The notes under the pieces: model-generated
What the model saw: only the letters and a program-made list of their open reading frames with translations
Told to the model about the DNA's origin: nothing
Database searches by the model: none
In this document: one piece after another, positions 28,201 to 37,200 of the stretch
Numbering within the stretch: the stretch's first letter is position 1
How the letters are laid out: each line of letters begins with the position of its first letter
Translations under genes and position numbers: made by a program
Assembly: GCA_964426135.1 (NCBI GenBank)
Contig: CAYRPN010000009.1
Span: 12,159-76,158 of the forward strand
Length of the DNA: 64,000 nucleotides
Direction of reading: 5' to 3'
Source of the DNA: CAYRPN01 sp964426135
GTDB lineage: Bacteria > Planctomycetota > Phycisphaerae > Phycisphaerales > Phycisphaeraceae

Positions 28201-31200
28201 CTTGCACGGTGACGGTCTCGTCGCTGGGGTTGCTGAGCGTCAGGTTGAACGTGAGCGCATCGCCTTCGCTGGCCGACGCGCCGGTGATGGTGATCGTGGG
28301 ACGCGCGTCGTCGTTGACGATGGTGCCGGTGGCGGGGCTGCCGCTGGTGCCCGATGCGTTGGTCGCGCCGCTGAGCACCACGGAAACAGTCTGATCCGCT
28401 TCGAACTTCGTGTCCTCGATGGTCTGCACGACGAACTGCTGGCTGGTCACGCCGGGATTGAATGTGATGAGTTGCCCGTTGATGTCGGTGTAGTCGTTGT
28501 CGGCAACGGTCGCGGTGCCGTCATTGACGGTGGCCAGGACGGTGACGGTTTCATCGCTGGGGTTGCTCAGGCTGAGGTTGAAGGTGAGGTCGTCGCCTTC
28601 GTTGGCGTTGGCGCCGGCGATGATGATCGTCGGCCGCGCGTCGTCGTTGGTGATCATGCCCAGGCCGGTGGCGTCGCTGATGACCGCGCCGCCGGTGGCG
28701 TTGCTCAGGTTCACGCTGAAGGTCTGATTCGTTTCAAACTTCGTGTCGCCGTTGACATTGACCGTCACCGTTTGCGAGCCGGCGGCGGCGAAGTTCAGCA
28801 CAAGATCGTTCACCGCGGTGAAGTCGTTGTCCGCCACCGTCGCGCTGCCGTCGGCGGTGTTCACCGTCACCGACGCGGGCCCCGAGACCACGCCACCGAG
28901 CGTGACGGTGAAGGTGAAGCTGGTTGTGCCGACGTCGCCTTCGTTGGCCGTCACATCGGTGATGGTGAACGTTGGGGCGGCGAAGTCGTCGTTCTGAATG
29001 GTGCCCGAGCCCGAGGCGGTGCCGCCGATGTTGCTGGGGCTGAGCGTGGACGGATCGTCCGCGGTGGCGATCAATTGGAAGGTCTCGTCGCCTTCGATGT
29101 CCGTGTCTTCGATCACCGGCACGTTGACGGTGATCTGAGTCGTGCCGGCGGGGATCGTGAAGGTCTGGCCGGTGATGTTGACGAAATCGACGCCCAGCGT
29201 CGCGCTCTCGGAGACGACGGCGAGCGTGCCGGTCACATCGACGCCGCTGACCGCGTTGAGCTGCAGCGTGAAGGGCACGACGCGGTTGTCGCCGGCGACG
29301 TTGCCCTCCAGCACCGACCCGCCGATCAAGTTCATGCCCGGGGCGGCGTCGTCGTTGGCGATCGTGCCCGTGCCCTGGGCGTCGGCGATCGTCGCGTTCA
29401 CAGCGTTGAGCAAATTGATGAAGAAGGTCTCGTCGCGCTCAAAGCGCACATCGCCGTTGATCAGCACCGTCACCGTCTCCGGCTGCGAGGCGCCAGCCGG
29501 GAAATTCACGGTTCCGCTGATCGGCTGATAGTCGCCGTCCGCCGCCGTCGCGGTGCCGTCGGCGATCTGGAAATCCACGCTGATCGGCAGGAAGCTGGGG
29601 TTGCTCAGGCTCACCGAGAAGATCAACTCCGTCGTGCCGCCCAGGCCCTCGCCCTGGGTCACATCGTTGACGCTGATCGAAGGCACGCCGTCGTCGTTGA
29701 GAATAACGGCCTCACCGCGGGAGTCGCCGATGGTCGCGTTCGATGGGTTGAGCAGGTCGACAAAGAAGCTTTCGTCCGGCTCGAACTTGTTGTCGGGCGT
29801 CACGGTGACGATGAACTGCCTCACCGTCTCGCCGGGCTGAAAGATGATCGGGATGTCAATGCCCGGGTAGTCCTGATCCGCCACCGTCGCGGTGCCGTCA
29901 GCCGTTCTGGCCTCGACGCTCACCTGAAGGTCGCTGGCGCGGTCGAGCGTCACCGTGAACAGATAATTCGTCGGTCCCGGAGAACCTTCGTCTTCCAACC
30001 GCGTGACGTCGGAGATGCTCAACGACGGCATCGGATCGTCGTTGACGATCGTGCCGACGCCTTGCCCGTCGGCGATCACCGCAGTGCCGATGACGTTGCT
30101 CAGATCAACCGTAAAGCTCTCGTCCTGTTCGAACCCGAGGTCGCCGTTCACCAGCACGGTGAACTGCTGCGACGTGACACCGGCGGCGAAGTTGATCGTC
30201 TGGCTGTTGCTCTGGTAATCGCCACTGAACGCCAGCGCGCTGCCGTCGGCGGTCGTCGCCAGCACGCTGACCGGCCCAGCGCTGGGATTGCTCAGGCTCA
30301 CCGTGAAGGTGAACGCCGTCGTCCCGGCGTTGGTCTCGACCTGCGTCACGTCGTCGATGCTGATCGTCGGCACGCCGTCGTCGTTGCTGATCGTGCCGAT
30401 AGCTTCGCCATCGGCGATCGTCGCCGGGCCGGTCAGGCCGGTGAGGGAGACGAGAAAAGTCTCGTTCGGCTCGAACGTCGCGTCGCCGTTGACCAGCACC
30501 GTGACCTGCTGCGTCAGCGGGCCGCCGGGCAGGAAATTGATCGGCGTGCCTGTGAGCTGCTGGTAGTCATTGTCCGCCAGGGTCGCCGTGCCGTCGGCGG
30601 TGACGGCGGTGACCTGCACCTGTGCCGACGGGTCGGCGCTGATGGTCACGTTGAAGGTGAACGCGGTGGTGCCGGGGCCGTTGCCCTCAGCCAGCGTCAC
30701 GTCGCTGATGGATATCGTAGGCAACGAAGAAATGACGACCTGCGCAACGTCGGTCGCCGATGCCCCGGTGCTATCCGTCACTCGAAGGGTGACATTGTGC
30801 GTGCCGGCCGACAACGCTCCGGCCACGAACAAGGGGGCCGCGCCCGTCTCCGTCCCGTTGAGGGCCCCGACGCCCGTTTCGCCGAAGACCCCGTCGCCGT
30901 CCAGGTCCCATTCGAAGCTGAGCACATCATCCGCGTCTGGATCGGACGATCCAGCGCTGCTCAGTTGCACCGCGCCGCCTTCAAGAACGCTGTAAGGCCC
31001 ATTGGCTTCGGCGATCGGCAGGTCGTTGACGCCGTTGATCGTGATGAACACGGTCGCAAACTCGTCAATGTCGCCATCGACATCGACAATCGAATAATTG
31101 AAACTATCCGCGAAGCTCGCGCCAAACCGCAGGAAATCAAACAACCCGTTGGGGTCGTAGCTGAACGAACCATCCGAATTGAGGGTCAACATCGCACCTG

Positions 31201-34200
31201 ACGGCAATGCGAACGCACTGCCGATCAGGGCGGAATTGCCATTGACATGCGTGACGAACAGAGGATCGTTGCCCGGGTCCGTGTCGTTCGCCAGGATGCC
31301 CGGCGCAACGACCTGAAGCACGGACTCTTCGTCCGTCGAAAACGCGTCGTCAACGGCAACGGGGAGTCCATTGGCCACGTTGACAGTTGCGTCGGCGATG
31401 TCACTTAGGCCCTCGCTGTCGGTGACGCGGACGGACACCGTCACCGCCGCCGGCCCGTTGGCAGCACTGAACAGCGGCGCGATGCCGGTGGCATCATCAA
31501 ACTGCCCGTCGCTGTCGAAGTCCCACGCGTAGCTGAGCGATGCCGTCGATTGCTGGGCGTCAGTCGAGCCGCCAGCGTTGAGCTGAATCTGGCCGCCTTC
31601 AATCACGACATAAGGCCCGCCCGCGTCGGCTACTGGGGCGGTATTCGCCGCGTCGTCGTTGAGGATCGTGCCGGTGCCCTGGTTGCCGCCGGCGGCGAAG
31701 GTCGCGCCGACGAGGCTGGAGAGCTCGACGATGAAGCTCTCATCGAGTTCGACGGTGGTGTCGCCGTTGATGGTGATGGAGATGGTCTTGGCGGTTTCGC
31801 CGGGGGCGAAGGTGAGCGAGCCGGTCTGGGCGAGGAAGTCCGAGGGAGAGACAGCCGTGCCATTGAACGTGGCGAAGTTGACGGTGACGCCGCCGGGGCC
31901 GGCCGGCTCGTTGAGCGTGACGTTGAAGACCATCTGCTGGGTCCCCGCGTCGCCCTCGCTGACGGAGACATCGTCGATGTTCATGAAGCGCGTGTCGTCG
32001 TTCAGGATGGTGCCGGTGCCCTGATTGCCGCCGGGGGCGAAGTTCGCTCCGGTGAGGTTGGAGAGTTCGACGATGAAGGTCTCATTGGCCTCGGCGGTGA
32101 AGTCGCCGTTGATGGTGATGGAGATGGTCTTGGCGGTTTCGCCGGGGGCGAAGGAGAGCGAGCCGGTCTGGGCGAGGAAGTCGGAGGGCGAGCTGGCGGT
32201 GTCGTCAAAAGTCGTGAAATTGACGGCGACGCCGCCCGGCCCCGCCGGCGCGTTGAGGGTGACGTTGAAGACCATCTGCTTGGTCCCCGTGTCGCCCTCG
32301 GTGATGGACACGTCGTCGATGGAGACGACGGGGATGACAACGTCGTCGTTGAGGATCGTGCCGATGGCGGTGGTGTCGCCGCCGACGGCGGTGCGGCCAT
32401 CCGCGCCGACCACGTTCGAAAGGGTGGCGCTGAAGGTCTCGTCCGGCTCGATCGTTGTATCGCCGTTGATTTTCACCACGACCTGCCTCTGCGTCTGGCC
32501 GGGGGCGAAGGTGACCAGGAGATTGTTCACGTCGTCGAAGTCGATGCCTTGCGAGGCGGAGATCGAGCTGGTGTTGAACAGAGCCGTGACGTCGCCGTCG
32601 TTGCGGGGCACGTTCAGCGAAATGGTGAAGACAAGGTCCGTCTGGCCCGAATTGCCTTCGACGACCTGGGCGTCGGCAATGGTGATGACGCGGGTGTCGT
32701 CGTTGGTGATGGTTCCCGTGCCGGAGCTGTCGATGATCTGCGCTCCCGTGGCGGCTGAGAGAGTCGCGGTCAGCGTCTCGTCGCCTTCGATGTCGAAATC
32801 GCCGTTGACCTTGACGATGACCTGCTTGCTCGTCTCGCCGGGCAGGAACGTGACCACCTGGTCGACCACATCGGCAAAGTCGATGTTCTGCGCCGCCGTG
32901 CCGCTGTTGGTATTGACCGTGACGGTGACGTTGCTGGACGGGTGAGCCTGGTTGAGGGTGACGGTGAAGATCAGGTCGCTCTGCCCGGTGTCGCCTTCAA
33001 CGACGACGGCATCGCTGATCGACAGGGTTCGCGAGTCGTCATCGAGAATGGTGCCCACGCCGGCGGTGTCAGCGCCCGGCCCGGCGGGATCGGCGCCCGT
33101 CACGGCTGAGAGCACGGCGTTGAACGTCTCATCGCCTTCGATCAGCACGTCGCCGATGACTTTCACAATGACCTGCTTGCTCGTCTCGCCGGGCAGGAAC
33201 GTGATCAACTGGTCGACCACATCGACAAAGTCGGCGTTCTGCGACGCGGTGTTGCTGTTGGTGTTGAGCGTGACGCTGACGTTGCCGTCGTTGCGGGGCA
33301 CGTTCAGGGCCACGGTGAAGACCATGTCCGTCTGACCGGCGTCGCCCTCGAAGACCTGGGCGTCGCTGATGGTGACGACGCGGGTGTCGTTGTTGATGAT
33401 CGTGCCGGTGGCGACGGCGTCCGCGCCGGCAGCCGCGCCGTCCACGCCGACGAAATTGGAAAGCACCGCAGTGAAGGTCTCGTTGCCTTCCACGAAAAAT
33501 TCACCGTTGACCTTGACGACGACCTGCTTGCTCGTCTCGCCGGGCAGGAACGTGATCAACTGGTCGACCACATCGACAAAGTCGATGTTCTGCACGGCAG
33601 TGTTGCTGTTGGTGTTGAGCGTGACGCTGACGTCGCCGTCGTTGCGGGACACGTTCAGGGCCACGGTGAAGACCATGTCCACCTGGCTATCGTCGCCTTC
33701 GACGACCTGGGCGTCGCTGATGGTGACGACGCGGGTGTCGTTGTTGATGATCGTGCCGGTGGCGACGGCGTCCGCGCCGGCAGCCGTGCCGTCCACGCCG
33801 ACGAAATTGGAAAGCACCGCGGTGAAGGTCTCGTTGCCTTCCACGAAAAACTCACCGTTGACCTTGACGATGACCTGCTTGCTCGTCTCGCCGGGCTGGA
33901 ACGTGATCAACTGGTTGACCACATCGACGAAGTCGACGTTCTGCACAGCGGTGTTGCTGTTGGTGTTGAGCGTGACGCTGACGTCGCCGTCGTTGCGGGG
34001 CACGTTCAGGGCCACGGTGAAGACCATGTCCACCTGGCTATCGTCGCCTTCGACGACCTGGGCGTCGCTGATGGTGACGACGCGGGTGTCGTTGTTGATG
34101 ATCGTGCCGGTGGCGACGGTGTCGGCGCCGGCAGCCGCGCCGTCCACGCCGACGAAATTGGAAAGCGCCGCGGTGAAGGTCTCGTTGCCTTCCACGAAAA

Positions 34201-37200
34201 ATTCACCGTTGATCTTGACGATGACCTGCTTGCTTGTCTCGCCGGGCAGGAACGTGATCAACTGGTTGACCACGTCGTCAAAGTCGACGTTCTGCACGGC
34301 GGTGTTGCTGTTGGTGTTGAGCGTGACGCTGACGTTGCCGTCGTTGCGGGGCACGTTCAGGGCCACGGTGAAGACCATGTCCACCTGGCTCTCGTCGCCT
34401 TCGACGACCTGGGCGTCGCTGATGGTGACGATGCGGGTGTCGTTGTCGATGATCGTGGCGGTGCCGCTGTTGTCTCCGATGGTGGCGGTGGCGGAGGGGC
34501 TGGCGAGCGTGGCGGTGAAGGTTTCGTTGGCCTCGACAGTGAAGTCGCCGACGATCTGCACCGGGAAGGACTTCTGCGTCTCGCCGGGCAGGAAGGTGAC
34601 GACGACGTTGTTCTGATCGACAAAGTCCACGCCCTGCAACGCCGTGGCCGTGCCGAGCGTCACCTGCACGGTGACGTTGCTGCTGGCGTGCGGGGCGGTG
34701 AGGCTGATCAGGAAGTTGCCCGTGGTGTTGCCGGTATCGCCCTCGGCGAAGGTCGGATCATCGATCAGGATCGCCGGCAGCGTGTCATTGTCATTGATCG
34801 TGCCCACGCCCTGGCTGTCGGTGATGGCGGTGACCGGGCCGGTGGTGGTGGTGATGTTGGCGAAGAAGGTCTCGTTGAGTTCCTTCACCGTGTCCCCGTT
34901 GATGGTGACGGTGAAGTTCTGGGTCAGCGCGCCGCCGGGGTTGAAGGTGAATGTCTGCGTCTTGGCGACATAGTCATTGGCGCCGGAGGCGCTGCTGCCA
35001 CCGGCGACGGCGGTGTTGTTCGCGGTGCTGACGGTGACGGTGACGGTGCTGGTGGGGTTGGCCGAGAGCGTGACGGGGAAGATCACGGTCTGCGTGCCGG
35101 CATTGCCCTCGGTGACCGGCGCGGGATCGCCGATGCTCACTTCCAGAGGCGGCGCGGTGATCGTGATCGTGCCGTTGATCAGGTTGAACAGGCTCGAGTC
35201 CAGTTCCACGCCCAGGCCGTCGGAGAGCTGGAACGAGGCCGGATCGATCGTCACGTTGAACGTGCCCACGGTGCCCGGCGCGATGGTGATCGGAACGCGG
35301 AAGAAATCCTTGTTGTCGGCGATGGCGACGGTGCCGCTGCTCACGTCGTCGGCGACGAAGAGCACCTGCGGATCGATGGGGAAGGTGTCCGGCGTGCCGG
35401 CGATCAGTGGATCGTTGCCGGCGATCGGAGAGTTCAGCGTCACGCCGCTGGCGAACGGCGTGATGCGCAGGCCGATGTTGTAACCGGCGATCGCGGCCGC
35501 CACTCCCGGCGGGGCGTCGATGAACACATCGAAGAACGGACTGGCGGCGTTGCTGGCGAACGTTCTGCTCTCCACCACGACGTCGAAGGGCACGATGATC
35601 GACGTCACGGTCACGCCCGCCGAATGTTCGCTGGTGGACTGGTTGATGACCTGCGTCGCGGTGGCGGTGATGACCTCGCCGGCGAGAACGTTGGCGTTGG
35701 TGAAGGTGACATTGAAACTGGCGGCGCCGGCGTTATCGACGGTAGGCGTCGTCTGGCCGATGTGCCGGCCGTTGGCGTAGATGTCCACGAAATACTGGCC
35801 GCCGCCGATGCCGGTGTTCAGCGTGCCCAGCACGGTGAGGACCGGCCCGTTTCGATTGGCCAGCGTGATGACGGGGAAGTTCTGCAGCGTGTTGGGGCCG
35901 CCGTCGCCGTCGAGGAAATCGTTGGCGGTCGGGCCGTCGAAGCGCTGGAGCCCGCTGGCGTCCGCCAGGTCGATGGCGATGCCGCTGTTGCTGAAGATGC
36001 GGTTGCCGCGCAGGCTGTTGTTAATCGCCAGGGCAGCCGCGTCGACGCTGCTGACGGCGATGCCCGGTTCACCCACCGTGCCGTTGAACGCGATGAGGTT
36101 GGGGAACACCGTCTGGCCGAGGGAATCCACCTGACCGACGCGGTTGCTGCCCGCGCTGATGTAGACGCCTTCGCCGTCATTGCCCAGGTCCTGCGTGCCG
36201 AAGTTGTCGGTGCCGATGAAGTTGTTGACGACAACGTTGAAATTGGCGGCGCCGGCGTGGACGACGCCCACGAAGGGCAGGACATCGACAATCGAGACAC
36301 CCGCGCCGACGTTGGCGCCGATGAAGTTCTCGCTGCCGATCGCGTCGGTGCCGACGAAATTGAAGCTGGAATCGAGAATCGCCACACCGTCGCCATCGTT
36401 GCCCATCGGAGTCCGATCGCGGGTCACGCCGATGAAGTTGCCCAGGATCGAGTTGCTGTTGGCCTGCCGGGTCAGGCGTACGCCGCCGACGGGGTTGTTG
36501 ACGATGACGTTGCCGCCCAGTTCGCCGCTTTCGCCGTTGTTGAATCCGCCGACGGTGTTGCTGTCAGCCGCCTCGATCAGCACGCCGGCGCCGCCGTTGC
36601 CATTGGATTCGACGCTGTCGCGATCGGTGCCGATGAAGTTGTTGGCGATGGTGTTGTTGGTGGCGGTGAGGGTTTCGCCTTCCTGATCTTCGTCGAAGAT
36701 GGCGACGCCTTCCTGGGCGTTGCCGCTGATGACGTTGCTGAAACTGACGTCGCCGGCGACGCCGACGGCGTTGCCGGAGGAATTGAAGATCGCCACGCCG
36801 CGGGCGCCGTTGCCCAGTCCCGTCACCCCGTCGGCGCCGACGCCGATGAGGTTGGCAACGATGGTGTTGTTGTCCGCGCCGTCGCCGTTAAAAGCGCGCA
36901 GCAGGATGCCGTCGGCATTGTTGCCGCTGATGACGTTGCCGTTGCCCGCGGTGCCGATGACGTTGGAGTCCGAAGCTTCGATCAGCACGCCCGCCAGTCC
37001 GCCGTTGGGGACAGCCACATCGAACGAGTCGATGCCGATGAAGTTCCCGACCAGCGTGTTGCCGCTGGCGCCGGCGAGAATGCGCACGCCCTCGGCGTTG
37101 TTGCCGCTGATGATGTTGCGGCTGAAGGGGACATTCTCGATACCGATGAAGTTGCCCGTGACTTCGGGGCCGATGAGCGAGATGCCGAAGGTGTTGGGCA

